Source: Dipteris shenzhenensis
Taxonomy: Eukaryota; Polypodiophyta; Polypodiopsida; Gleicheniales
Assembly (NCBI GenBank): GCA_047967505.1
Contig: CM106539.1
Reading direction: 5' to 3' (one strand)
DNA length: 64,000 bases
The position numbers and the translations under genes were made by a program. Of this stretch, positions 9,713-21,725 are shown piece by piece (within the stretch, counting starts at the first letter, position 1; each line of letters starts with the position of its first letter). The notes beneath the pieces are model-generated. The model saw only the letters and a list, made by a program, of their open reading frames with translations. It was not told the origin of the DNA and made no database searches.

Positions 9713-12700
9713 ATGTTTGAGAATCTGTCTACCATTGTCAGTGAGAAGCTTGACAAGAACAACTTCCAAGCATGGAAGTTTAGGATGACAAACTTCCTTA
9801 TGGGAAAGGGAGTTTGGGATTACATCAGTGGTGAAACTGCAGAACCAGTTTTGGGTGCTGCTTCCACTCCTGCTGAATTGAAGGCCTTTAAAGAATGGCA
9901 TGAAAAAGCCAGAAAATGCTTGTATTGGCTGTCTGTTAGCATTTCAGATTCTATGATTGTGCATATATAGGATGTAGAGACGCCTAAGGAGGCATGGGAT
10001 ACATTGGTGAAGCTGTATAGCACAAATACCAAAGCACGAAAGATGCAGCTAAAGCAGGAGTTGCACAATGTGCAAAGGAAAAATCTGAATATAAATGAGT
10101 ATTCCTTGAAGGTGAAAGGCCTTGCAGATTCTCTTGCCTCCATTGGAGCACTTGTTGATGATGAGGACTTAGTGTCCATGACCTTGAGCGGTCTTGGGAA
10201 AGATTATGCACAGTTTCGGACATCCATTGGAGTCCGTGAAACATTTCCTGATTTTCAGGAACTTATTGCTCTCTTGCTGAGTGAAGAGCAAAGGAATGGT
10301 GGTTCAGCCACCTCAACTTCTCAAGAGACTGCTTTCTACTCGAATACAGGTAGAGGCAGGGGTAGAGGAAGAGGCCGTTTTGGTGGCCGTGTAGGAAATC
10401 AGAACCAACAGCAACAACAGGAAAACCAGTCCTATGGAGGAGGACATGGTAGTTCTAGAGGCAGGGGGAGCCAAAGAGGCCGTGGTTCATGGCAAAGGAA
10501 CCAGCAAGTAAATAGCAGCACAAAATGCTATTATTGTGGAAAGCCTGGACACAAGGAGAATACATGCTATAAAAAGCAGAATGACATCAAAAGTGGGAAG
10601 TTGCAGCAAAGCAACTATGCATCATCAAGTGGGCATGGTGACGACAGAAATGAGCACCTTTTTGTGATGCAGCATATGGTTAACTCCATGTCAGGAGATG
10701 CTGCAGCTTGCAATGATGTTTGGTATGTTGATTCAGGTGCCTCTAACCACATGACCAGTCATGGTGAGTGGTTTCATGATGTTAGAAATTTGGATAAGCC
10801 AGGTTATGTTGAAACAGGTGATGATACTGCACACCCAATTACGCAGGTTGGTAAAGTGCCATTGGCTATGCAGGATGGCAAAACGAAGTACTTGGCAGAT
10901 GTACTTCATGTTCCAAAAATCACTAAGAACCTGGTTTCAGTTGGCCAGATGGTTGAGCAAGGTCTGCAGGTTAGATTTAATCCTGATGGATGCTTTGTTG
11001 AGGACTTGAAAAATAAGTGCTGCTTGGTTGCAAAGGGCAACAAAAATGGCAGAATGTTCACCTTGGATGTTGATATGCCTGAGGTGAAAGCTGCTATGTT
11101 TGCGCATGGGAGAGGTGTCATTGCAGATATTGAGATATGGCACAAGCGCATTGGGCACGTGAATATACAAAGGCTGAAATCTATGCAAACGAAAAACATT
11201 GTTGCAGGTTTGCCTAAATTCAGAGTTGAGGGAATGCAAAAGGTATGTGAAGCATGCCAAATGGGTAAGCAGGCCAGACATGCATTTCCCAAAAATGCTA
11301 AGGTGAGCAGAAGACCTTTGGAAGTGATCCATTCAGATGTTTGGACAACCAAAGCTACTTCTATTGGTGGATGCTATTATTATGTGACGTTTATTGATGA
11401 CTGCACTAGGAAGGTGTGGATTTATTTTATGAAGCACAAAAGTGAAGTGTTCAGCCATTTCAAGGCTTTTAAGGCCATGGTTGAAAAAGAGAAAGGTGTG
11501 CATATTAAAGTGCTAAGATCTGATGGAGGGGGAGAGTACTTTTCAGAAGAATTTTGTGAATATCTGAAAGAACAGGGAATTCAAAGGAAGTACTCATGCA
11601 AGTCTACCCCTCAGCAGAATGGGGTTGCAGAAAGGAAGAACAGGCATATTGCAGAAGTAGGACGGGCGATCCTAAATGAGAAAAACATGCCTGATTATTT
11701 TTGGGCTGAAGCAGTAGCAACTGCTATTTATATTATGAACAGAACCCCCATTGCAGCTGTCCATGGCATGATGCCTGAAGAAATGTATACAGGCCAAAAA
11801 CCAGATATTTCTCACTTGAAGGTATTTGGTTGCATAGCTTATGTTCATGTTCCTGATGAGAAGAGAACAAAGCTGGATCCAAAGGCAGAAAAATGCATCT
11901 TTATTGGATATGCTCTGCATCAGAAAGGGTATCACTGTTATAACCCTTCCACCCGCAAAATGCAAGTGAGCAGAGATGTTGTTTTTGATGAAATGAGCAG
12001 CTGGTATGCACCAAGTGTTATGGTAGGAGATGCAGATGCAGGAAATGGGAATGCTACAATAAATGCAGAGCAGCAATCTCAAGCCTTGAGTGGACCCAGA
12101 GAGTCCTCTACTAGTGGATCTAATGCATGGACAGGGAGATTGAGATCTAGTGAATCGTCACATGGCAGTCCTGATAGTGTTGTGTAGATATCACATAAGG
12201 GAAAAGAAAAAGTAGACAATGCTCCAGTGTTTGATGTGTCTGCTGGTAGCTCTCATGTTGATGGAGAGTCAAGTGGCTCTGAAATGAGCCTTGATGAGGA
12301 ACTTGGGATTCCTTCTGTTGTTACACCTGGTGCAAGGAAAAGCAGGCATGATTTAAAGACTCCTGCAACTGATCCAGCTGTACGGAGGTCCACTCGTATT
12401 AAGTATCCAGTTGACAGGCTGAGATATGATGAGTATACAGCACATCACTATGCCTATATGGTCAAGGTTCTAGAGGAGCCAGAGCCCACATGTTTTGAGG
12501 ATGCAGCAGGGCATAAAAATTGGGAAGCAGCTATGGATGAAGAGATGGCTGCCTTGGATGCAAACCACACTTGGGATTTGATGCCTTTGCCTCATGATAA
12601 GAAGGCTATTGGCTGCAAGTGGGTTTACAAAGTAAAGCACAATGCTGATGGGTCTGTTAGTAGCTACAAGGCAAGATTGGTTGCCAAAGGTTTTGCGGAG

Positions 12701-14071
12701 ACATATGGAATTGACTATGAGGAAAATTTCAGCCCAGTTGCAAGGATGGCAACCGTGAGAGCAGTAATTGCTATGGTTGCTGCAAAGGGATGGTCTTTGC
12801 ATCAGATGGATGTGAAAAATGCCTTCTTGCATGGTGATTTGCAGGAAGAGGTTTATATGATGCAGCCAGAAGGTTATGAGGATAATTCACACCCCGATTT
12901 TGTATGCAGGTTGCGCAAAGCCTTGTATGGCTTAAAACAGGCGCCGAGGGCATGGTCAGACAAGATAGGGCAATATCTTGTCACTATTGGATTTCAGATT
13001 TCCAATTCAGATTTTTCACTTTATGTGAAAAGGACAAACAGAGGGATTGTGCTTATAGTCATCTATGTTGATGACTTGATTATTACAGGTGATAGTGATG
13101 CAGACATTAATGAAGTGAAGCTGCTGTTGAAGCAGAAATTTGAGATGAAGGATTTGGGAGAGCTGCGTTACTTCTTGGGCATTGAGGTTATTAGATCCCC
13201 GAGTGGGATATGGCTGTTGCAAAGGCAATACCGTTTGGACATGCTGTCCAAATATGGGATGACAGGCTGTAAGCCTATCTCTGTTCCATTGGAGCAGAAT
13301 GTGAAGCTCAATGCAGAGACAGGTGAGCTTCTTGAAGATATTACTATGTACAGGCACATAGTAGGTAGCTTGATTTACATGACTATAACCAGACCAGATT
13401 TGAGCTATGCTGTGGGGCTGGTGAGTCAGTTTATGCAGGCACCGAGGAAGCCACATTTGGATGCGGCTAGGCGCATACTGCGGTACGTGAAGTCCACATT
13501 GCATTATGGACTATTTTATGAAGCTGGGTGTGCATTACAGGTACATGGATACACAGATGCTGACTGGGCTGGTAGTGTCTCAGACAGGAGATCTACTACT
13601 TGTGGTTTTATGTTTTCCCTTGGGAGTGGTGCCATCAGTTGGAGCAGCAAGAAGCAGCCAACAGTTGCCTTGTCGAGCACAGAGGCTGAGTACAGGGGTG
13701 CAGCAATGGCTGCATGTGAGGTAGCTTGGTTACGAAAGCTACTTGCAGATATGGGAAAGTCAATTCATGCAGTAGTTGTCATTCATTGTGACAACATTAG
13801 CAGCATCATGCTTGCTAATAACCTAGTTTATCATGCTAGAACGAAGCACATTGAGGTGCATTATCACTTTGTGAGAGAGAAGGTTCTAGCTGGTGAGATT
13901 GATCTTGTCTATGTCAGCACTGAGGAGCAGGTGGCTGATATTTTTACGAAGGCATTGGGTACCGAGAAGCTTCGCAGATTTAGGAGCTTGCTTGGTGTAC
14001 GTGAGATGGATTTGAGCTTGAGGGGGAGTGTTGAGATATCAAGCTCTACCCCCGATATATCTCCTGGATGA
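9713..14071 (+). pseudogene. Copia gag-pol polyprotein with two in-frame amber codons
   Basis: One continuous frame of 1,453 codons from ATG 9713 to TGA 14069-14071, about the usual Copia length. In order it encodes: gag; an RGRGRGR-rich linker; zinc knuckle CYYCGKPGHKENTC (from residue 272); protease WYVDSGASNH (Asp 340); integrase HHCC finger, then catalytic SDVW (Asp 542), SDGGGEY and TPQQNGVAERKNRH; reverse transcriptase with KNAFLHG and YVDD (1118-1121); and RNase H beginning DADWAG (Asp 1282) with SSTEAEY. Catalytic residues I can see are intact. The faults are TAG at codon 86 (9968-9970, gag) and TAG at codon 825 (12185-12187, between integrase and RT). Both are explained by a CAG-to-TAG change. 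The low divergence otherwise fits the near-identical LTRs. Readthrough is conceivable but I have no evidence for it. Confidence 0.95.
14021..14028 (+). promoter_or_regulatory. Polypurine tract of the Copia element
   Basis: AGGGGGAG lies immediately before the 3' LTR and would be the plus-strand primer. Confidence 0.92.
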
Positions 14072-14326
14072 CTATCATTTATGTCACCGCCTATGTTAGT
14101 TGTACTCGTGGTGTAGTTAGACTACCACGTATGTTTTTGGTTTGGGTTCACATATGAACCACGTATTCTAGGGTTTGACATATAGGGTATTTCCCTCTTC
14201 TATTGTATTGTTGTTGTGTGCAAAAGTGAAGAAAGGCTTCACCCTCCAACCTTGTGTCCTCTCTCTTTTGTGTGTTGTGAAGAAAGCTGAACTTGAGTCT
14301 CCTATCTCTCTCCCTTATTCTTTACA
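14029..14326 (+). repeat. 3' LTR of the Copia element
   Basis: 298 bp matching 8837-9134 with a single substitution; the C here sits in a CpG. Confidence 0.96.
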
Positions 14327-14331
14327 CGGGT
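14327..14331 (+). repeat. Target site duplication CGGGT, right copy
   Basis: Matches 8832-8836. Removing the element rejoins the flanks cleanly. Confidence 0.92.
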
Positions 14332-15040
14332 GTCTAGCTCCAACTATGATGGCCTCTTAGCGCTTGAGATCCTCCTAGCCTGCCATAGTACCTCTGACCA
14401 ACAGCCTCCTCCTCCTATGAACCACTTCCTGACTTCTCCTACTGATGGCGACCCCCATTCCCTCCTTCGTTGGCATGATGATCCCTTGTATGCCCACGAA
14501 CTTCTTCTGGAATTCTCCTGCAAGTTGTCACCTTCATCTACGTCTAGCTCGTCAACTTGCCTTTTCTTCTCTACATAGCTCCATGCTTAGACTTCATCAA
14601 TGATCCAAGTCCCATAGAGGTCGCCTAGGAGGGAAGGAAGAGCTCCCTTTGTTGCTTGGGAAATAGATTAACCATGTATGCGCAATGAGCGGCCGAATAG
14701 ACAACACTTTTAAGCACTTTTGAAGAGAAAACAATGGAAAAAGGAAAGCGACACTCAAGAGAGAGAACCTGAAGTGACCTTCATTACCAATAGAGTCAAA
14801 CTCCACTCCAATGCAACTCAAAATACTACAAAGACAAGGGAGAAGAAGAGGTTTCATACATACAAGAGTGAGCGAAATCTCCAAGACTACTCATAGAGAG
14901 AGAATGAGATGGACTCAAGAGTCTACATAAGAGAATATCTACAAGAGGGAGAGAAGGCTCATGGAAGAGGCCTAAGGAGACTAGAGCTACAACAACATGA
15001 GGCCTAATGGTGGAAGAGATGATGAACAAGGGAGAGGAGG
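14332..15040. other. No supported gene
   Basis: Continues the pre-insertion sequence. An 82-codon frame at 14330-14578 is Ser/Pro-rich with no recognisable motif. From about 14690, sequence rich in GAGAG words precedes the TATA-like site on the opposite strand and could be a transcribed leader of an unidentified minus-strand element. Confidence 0.35.
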
Positions 15041-15053
15041 GCTCCTTTTATAG
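15041..15053 (-). promoter_or_regulatory. TATA-like promoter, minus strand
   Basis: The minus strand reads CTATAAAAGGAGC, a strong plant TATA context. It is followed by a CT-rich stretch with short pyrimidine runs typical of an LTR or gene leader. No coding sequence follows that I recognise, so it may belong to a decayed LTR. Confidence 0.35.
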
Positions 15054-15995
15054 AGATTTTGTCACCCTCCTTCACCCATTTACAATTGCTGCCTATAGAT
15101 TTTTTTCCCCATCAATCACATAAGCCCGTACATCACCATCCATGTCCTTTTTGGCTACTCTTGCCATGTGTCCCATCAAAAGATGCTCAAGACTTAAAAT
15201 ATTGAGAAAGTCAAGAGTCTTCCCACATGGAGCCCATAGGGACCCTCTCTTTTCCATATGTCCACGTCCTCCTTATTCCACATGGGAATTCGAGAAGGAT
15301 TCCTCTTGACTCCACACTCCTCCACATGCCTTCCATACGCTTGGCATGTGGCCTCTCTTATATTATTGGAACACATGGACATGAGCCCACCTCTTTATAT
15401 GACTCACTCTTCCTATTTTCTAAAAACCCCATAATATCCCATACATTAATAACTCTCACCCCATACCAAGGTATTTATCATTCATACACATGGTATTTAC
15501 AATGATCCATTCCACTCATCCTCTCGATCCCATACAATATCTTAGAACATAGAAATAAGTGAGAGCCGTTAGGCTATCACTTGATACTCAAACTTTATCA
15601 AACATAGAAGAAAACAATACCAATGCCAAATAAAAAATATCAATTTTTGGTGTCACAATACCTAAAATTAAACTATGCAAAAGGGGATGAAGGAATAACT
15701 TTAACAACTATTGCATGCAAGATCCATTGATGGTTTGGAACAAAATAGATTTCCCATGGTAGTTGCACCAAAGAAAAATTGAAAGGAATGATATTATGTA
15801 GATTTCTTTTCTTTTCTTTTTATGGATGTCATTTTGGACCAAGAAGACCATGAACTCTATTTCTTGTAGTTACAAATAGATGTTCATAGTAGAAAAGAAG
15901 CAACAATGAAAAGATATCCTTCATCATTATATCGCTATCACACACCCTTTAAGTTACACGAGTAGCCTAACCCATCTACGATGGGTAAGAGACCC
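15054..15995. other. No supported gene
   Basis: AT-rich sequence with CCACATG-type words and short frames only. Possibly upstream part of the minus-strand promoter region, but nothing definite is visible. Confidence 0.35.
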
Positions 15996-16140
15996 GAGGA
16001 GGAGGGAGGAGGAAGAGGAGAAGGGAGGAGGAGGGAGAAGGAATAAAGATAAAAAATAGTATATATATATAAAAAAAATATATATACATAATATTATAAT
16101 ATATAATATTATATGTTATAATAAACATAGATTATATTGT

Positions 16141-16176
<36 letters not shown>

Positions 16177-16262
16177 CTCTCCTCTCACTCTCTCCTCCTC
16201 CCCCCCTCCCCCTCTCTCCCCCCCCCCTCTCTCTCTCTCCCCATCCCCCCCTCTCCCTCTTT
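15996..16262. repeat. Purine tract, TA tract and CT microsatellite
   Basis: GAGGAGGGAGG-type purine run at about 15996-16045, a TA/AT-rich stretch with ATATATAT at about 16060-16140, and a CT/C-rich run at about 16147-16260. Simple-sequence DNA only. Confidence 0.85.
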
Positions 16263-18160
16263 CTTATCTTGATGAGAATTATGGAGTTTGATATTGTACG
16301 TGGTTGATTGTTGTGGCTGGTCTATGAAGAGGAGTCAATGGCAGTTATGCAGATTTGAAATTGTTAATGTGTTTTGCATTTTGAATCGTGGATACTGTGT
16401 ATTTTTGTGTCTTATCTGAATTAGTTTGTGGTAATTTGTTTGGAGTTCTTGTAAAAAGGATACATGCTATGGACACTCGTGTTTATGCTCTATCTACATG
16501 AGCTGCCAAAACCCAACCAATCCCACTAAAATCCTAGCTTCAATTTGTTTCTACAAATGCAGTTAAAGTGAATGATGGTTTTATCTCTTGAGCTTAGGCT
16601 AGAAATACTTGGCATTTTATTTCAAGGTCTTCATGTTGAGGTTAAGCTTTCCCTAGTTCATGGAGAATATTGGTCTATGATAGTACATGACTTCACATCT
16701 ATTTTTTTGTGAGGATCGTCATGTATGTGGGCATATGCTATGCAACCAAATATATAATATCACCTGCCATGTCTGTGTTATCTGCCATGTGGCAGCTTAT
16801 CCAACATGTGGCAACCTTGTCGCATCACCCGCAATGGCCATGCCACCATCATTGTGGATTGTCTTACCACATCATCAGTGGCCTCGCTTGTGCCATGTTT
16901 GTAGTCCTATCTGTCACCTCAACACAATGCCATGTCACAAGTCCAACTCATCAACTCGGGGGGTTCACTATGTATAAAACCTATGTATCATATGCATTCA
17001 AGGCCTATTTATAAAACCCCTTATCTATGAAATTTTCATCAATAGAATGTGCCCTCTTTCTACTCAATCTGCAAATTTTTTCCTAAAATCTTTTGTTTAA
17101 ACCCTTCTATAAATATAAATGTGAGAAAAAATGAGATTAAATATATTCTTATGTTGAGCTCATGTGATACTCACATACATTATTGTGTGAACCTCCCAAG
17201 CCCATCAATGCCACATCATCACAATGGCAACGTCAATAGTCAAAGTCAAATTTCCATGTCATCATAGAGAAATCATCAGATTGCCATGTCATCTATGTAA
17301 GCACTTGACACCTCATCACTACCACATGGCACAATCCCTTAGCAGGCACAATTTCCCCTTCATAGGCACACTTGGCACCCTCCATGTGCATAGACTTGCA
17401 ACATCACATAGTGCCTCATCGGCACATCCCTTGCTAGGCACAGTTTTGCACGTGAATCTGATTGCCACATATCATTTTCACCCTTTTTGCCCCTCCACAT
17501 AAATCAACTCATCTTTGTTGATCCAAGAAGAATTTGAGGGTGCTCCTAAAAGAAAAAATGCTCGTTTTTTTGTGCTCTACACATTCATCACATCATGCAC
17601 ACATTTTGGCTTATGTATCACACACTTTTTAGCCTAGGCATCAAATCCATTTCTTGCACACACACAGTCCTCTACATCGACGCATTTGACCCAGCACTTA
17701 AAAAGAACAAAAGAAAAGGAAGTATTGGTTGTTTTTCAGGTGTTTTTCATCACTTGATGGTTTGTCTATATGTAGATCAAAGTATATTAGATAATCCATA
17801 TGGGAGAGAACTCAAAAGTAACAAATCCAAGCCATGCCCTGAAATTATCAGATAGTTCCTGCTTAGAGTTAGTCCCTATGCTCACATGCAGTTTTACATC
17901 ATCACATGTACTAAAACCCAATCTTCCACACTTCAGTGAGTAGAATTTACAGTTTTGAGAGGCATTGGCTGATTGATTAGTGGTCATATTGCACATTATT
18001 TGATTTTGCATTCACATGCCTTCATTGTAAAGTCTTATCGGCTATTTTTCTTTCATTGTGCATGCTATTTTTCAGCCTTATAAAGCCACTTGGCTATTAC
18101 CGACATCATTTGCCATAGAAGCCTTGTAATAGATTGGAATATATTATAGTTCTATCTTAA
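16263..18160. other. Non-coding, rich in short CCATGTC/CCACATC words
   Basis: From about 16760 to 17490 the words CCATGTCA, GCCACAT and CATCATC recur irregularly, as in a very degenerate minisatellite. No frame resembles a known protein. The phrase CTACATATAGAC occurs near the CACTA insertion point (18607-18618) and a near match lies at about 17768-17778, so local duplication is possible. Confidence 0.35.
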
Positions 18161-18164
18161 TTGA

Positions 18165-18505
18165 TAGTTCAGGTTGCAGTTGATTCAGATAGTGATTTTC
18201 ACTGCACTTCTGTAAGGATTTTTGTTTTCAACCATGTTAAAGTCACCTAGTAGTAGAAACATTGTCACTAAGAACATCAAGAGACTGCCACGTTTCTGCT
18301 CTATCTTGATAGTATGTAGGTGCATACATAGAAGTAAAAGTGAAATGAACTCCTTTTACTAGGCATTGAAGTGCAATCCACCTGTTGTCCTTGTCAGTGG
18401 TGACATTCAACACACCTTGTTCATAGTAAGAAATTATGCCAATGGAGTTGCCTCCTCTCGCTTCCTCATGAGAGGTGAAGGACCATGACTAGCAACATCA
18501 ATTTG
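18165..18505 (-). pseudogene. LINE endonuclease domain fragment
   Basis: The minus strand reads GGNSIGIISYYEQGVLN, then RWIALQCLVKGVHFTFTSMY, APTYYQDRAETWQSL and, after a small frame change, LLGDFNMVENK. The SMYAP and GDFNMVE blocks are hallmark motifs of the APE-type endonuclease (exonuclease-endonuclease-phosphatase fold) of plant LINE retrotransposons. The reverse transcriptase that should follow is absent. It is a 5' fragment with at least one frameshift, next to the CACTA insertion. Confidence 0.75.
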
Positions 18506-18699
18506 GAGGCATCTACTATGTTAGACAACTCAAATTAAGGCTCATGGAAATATCAAATGGAGACCATTCTTGTACTTTAATACAAATGGGAGTATGTCGA
18601 TGGGTCTACATATAGACCATCACTACTACACATGGATCCTATTGCGACGTTTATGTACTGACGTTTAGCGTGCGCGGAGTGCTAATCGTTGGTATGAAA

Positions 18700-19160
18700 A
18701 GCATGTTTCGTAAAGCATCGCTAGACAAATGTCGCTATATAGCAACTATTAAAAAAGTTGCTATATAGCGACTATTAAAAAAGTTGCTATATAGCGACTT
18801 ATGAGTGTCGCTATCACAACAAGACAAAGCACCTACAGATGCACACACAGATGCGTTTACTGAACTAAATAAAAAACTTACGGGTGCATCTATTTGCATG
18901 TCTATTTTTGCGTCTAGAGACTCGCATCTAACAGTGCATCTATATAGTAGACACACGTGCGTATGGATGCGCATTTAGACGCATAAATAGATGCTTTGCT
19001 TAAAAATTTAAAAAACAGGCAGACGCATCGTTAAATGCATGTATAGACACATTTTTAAACGGTCTTATAAACACATTTATAGACGCACAAATAGATGCTT
19101 CTTGAACAGACAGACGCGTATATAGATGCATTTATAGACGCACTTTATAATATTTTTTTT
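18700..19160. repeat. Left subterminal repeats of the CACTA composite
   Basis: Near-perfect copies of the palindrome GTCGCTATATAGCGAC at about 18730, 18757 and 18783, joined by ATTAAAAAA. Then many copies of a second short word, TAGACGC / ATAGATGC in both orientations, through 19145. Clustered short repeats of this kind bind the TNPA-type protein in known CACTA elements; that role here is inferred. Confidence 0.75.
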
Positions 19161-19420
19161 TAAATTTACAGAATGCTGTATTGTGTAATTCAATTCTTAC
19201 AGCCAACCGCATTTTAATTACAATTCCAAATAAAACATTACAACTCCAAAACACAATAAAATTGAAAGCTCAAAAAGTACTTGTATGTACATATAGCACG
19301 AAGCTAAGCCACGTCATGTGGCTTCAAGTACAAAAAATAAGAGGAGTGTATAAACAAGAGGCACGAAGCCCAGCCAGTGGCTTTAAGTACAAAAAAGAGT
19401 AGCTAGCACTACTTTTACGA

Positions 19421-20890
19421 CTAATCCTCACTCCCTTCCACGCTCCCTTCTGCACTCCCATCTGCGCTCCCTTCTCCACCTCCCTCCTCGTTTTCTTCCT
19501 CATTGTCTTGTGCAAGGACCTATAAACAAGGGACAACATATATCAATGTATGAAAAATCAAATCTTTACTTATAATATTGACATTATTTAATTACTTTCA
19601 AATACCTCGGGGGCCGCTCCAGTAGCCTGGATATACTACTCCTCAGTCATCAACCTGTCATGATAGATGTGCCTCCATGTATCTCCTCTGCGATGGTGGC
19701 GGTGGTAGGCTGTCTCGACAGCAGTAGGGTATCTGCCCACGATATCAAGCTACAAGATGACACAATTTACAGAGGGATTAGTACAAAGAAACAACCTCCT
19801 AATAAACTACATAAGCAATATAATTTGAGATCGAAACTTACAATTTGGGCCTCCCATGAATCAACACCCCCTGCTCCAAAATGCACGCTTCCATATTGCT
19901 CCATCTGGATCCTTCGTGCCTCCATGTGCTACAGACTGGGGTCCTCCCTCGCTGGCTTCATTGCTTTCTTCCACTCACGCTTGTGAGCGGTGTGGGGCAG
20001 GCCCCTTGGTGGTTGACCTCCCTCAAGCCTGGCAAGCTCCGCTAGTGCCTGCCTCTTAAGCGAAGATCTTTTATTGCCAAGTATCGTAACAATCTTTGAC
20101 TTGGCCCATTTATCTGTGAACTGGCAATTGGGGGGGTTAGGATACCTAGAGCGAACAACAGCGAGGGTCTCATCAGCCAACCTCTTTGGCTGGTCTTTGT
20201 AGTGGATAAATCAATCTCTGTAATTGTTAGTAATTACATAGCACATGAAGGCCATGATGTCCTTCCTCCGTGCATCCATCAAGATGCCTCCTGTCTGAGT
20301 GATGTCATAGAATATTGTACCATCACCCGGAGGCACGTCTAAATCATCTGAATCATCATCCTCCCCAATGCCACCCCTCCCAAAGTATTGTGCCATGCAT
20401 CCCCCACCGCTCTCCCTGCTACTACGCCTGCTACCATGTTGTGTCGAGCTAGTATGCTAGCCACTCGTAGCTGGAGACTGCATGGGACTATGTGGACCAC
20501 TCGTAGCTGGAGAACTGAGTCTCAACTGCACAGGAGTACGTCGATGGCTCTGTGAGATAGAAGGACCTCGTGATGGCATGGGGGAAGGGGCATAAGACGG
20601 CATGGCAGAAGGGGCATAAGACGGCATGGGGGAAGGGGCATAAGATGGCATGAGAGATGGGCCCGCGATGTGTAGCCGGTTGGGCTGTGCTGTGCTGACT
20701 CCGCTGGGGTGATCTCAGCTGGTGTGGGGTGGTTTAAAGTCTGTAGTGCCAACTCTTGGGGGGTGTTTAGAGTACCCGTCATATACCCGTATAACTCCGC
20801 AGGACTAGGAGGGTGCCCTAAATGGTTATATGAGTCCCTAAAGATAGACTCCCGGAGATTAGGTGAGCCCGAAGCGCTTCCTGGCCACAT
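19421..20890 (-). pseudogene. TNPA-like CACTA accessory protein, left copy
   Basis: Minus-strand gene with at least three exons. It starts at ATG 20890 (MWPGSASGSPNLRE). It has a Pro/Ser region with three to four repeats of MPSYAPSP (20570-20660), then RYPNPPNCQFTDKW, a basic helix and SVHFGAGG. A second exon (about 19760-19610) reads LDIVGRYPTAVETAYHRH, and a last exon ends in an acidic EGS-repeat tail with stop at 19421. This layout matches the En/Spm TNPA-like family (Transposase_24 type), whose proteins bind subterminal repeats and help excision. One premature TAG (in the MTEE-YIQA segment, CAG-to-TAG) and frame changes in the repeat region break it. It diverges from the TNP2 gene at 21726. 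Confidence 0.65.
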
Positions 20891-20949
20891 GATGAACTGG
20901 AAAAAAGAAAAAAAGACGATTACTGATGAGCTGAGAAGAAAGGGGAAGG

Positions 20950-21690
20950 GATGAGAGGATTACTGTCGGAGCGTGTCTATAGACATGTCTGACTAGCCCG
21001 TCTATTTTCACGTATAACAGCACGTCTATAGGTGCGGCTGTCTGTGTCTGCAAACATGCTAGACGTGCGTCTAAACGCGCCTGTAGACACGGTTTTGGAC
21101 GTGCTTTGAGACGCACCTATAGACGCGCTCCGACAGATGGACTTTTCTAAAAAGTAGAAAAGGACATGCGCCCAACACAAAAACATAACACTGATACCCA
21201 AATCATGCATTTTTTGGATACGAGAAAGTATAAATCCAAAGAGAGCAAACTTCCAAAAAAGATCAACTGCAAAAAGACTTACCTTGGATAGAGGTATGGA
21301 AGGTTCTTCTCCTTTATCAAAGTTGCTTCTCTTCCTTGTTCACCCTCTTCTCCTTTAAGCTTGAAAGTAAGTGTGGGTGCCTTTCTCTTAAGTGTCGAAA
21401 CTATGGATCTTCTAATAGTGAAGCAAGCAAGTCGCCTGAAGTATAAGTAATGTGAAGAAAAGCAAAGCGAGCATGCTAAAAGCAGATTTAAAATCTGCAT
21501 CTATAGATGCATCTAATAGCGTGTCTATATACACATCTAAATACACAGATCAGACACGGTTTTAGATGCGCTTGTAGACGTGCACCATAGAATAGACAGA
21601 TGCAGTTTTAGACGCGCTTGTCGATGCACACCACAGAACAGACAGACGGGGTTTTAGACGCGCCACAGAGTTGAAAATTAAATATTTGAA
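20950..21690. repeat. Central TAGACGC-type repeat cluster
   Basis: The intergenic region between the left TNPA-like and TNP2 genes holds many copies of the words TAGACGCG, TAGACGTG and ATAGATGC in both orientations (20960-21135 and 21490-21665). It sits at a divergent promoter, so a role as binding sites for the element's own protein is plausible. Confidence 0.6.
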
Positions 21691-21725
21691 GAAAAGCAAA
21701 ATTTTTTGGATTGTTTGTTTGTAGG

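Larger units (their letters stand above)
8837..14326 (+). mobile_element. Young full-length Ty1/Copia LTR retrotransposon
   Basis: A 5,490-bp element with 298-bp LTRs that both run TGTTGA...TTTACA, a 5-bp target duplication CGGGT, a primer site (9135-9147), a polypurine tract (14021-14028) and one long gag-pol frame in Copia order (gag, protease, integrase, RT, RNase H). The LTRs differ at one position that I can find (T in the left copy, C in the right, at the CACYGCC site), so insertion was recent. Two amber codons interrupt the polyprotein, so this copy is probably not autonomous. It lies between unremarkable non-coding DNA on both sides. Confidence 0.96.

Noticed and set aside
10761-13504. 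Minus-strand and out-of-frame ORFs inside the Copia element
   Set aside because: They overlap the polyprotein, whose motifs are unambiguous, and show no motifs of their own.
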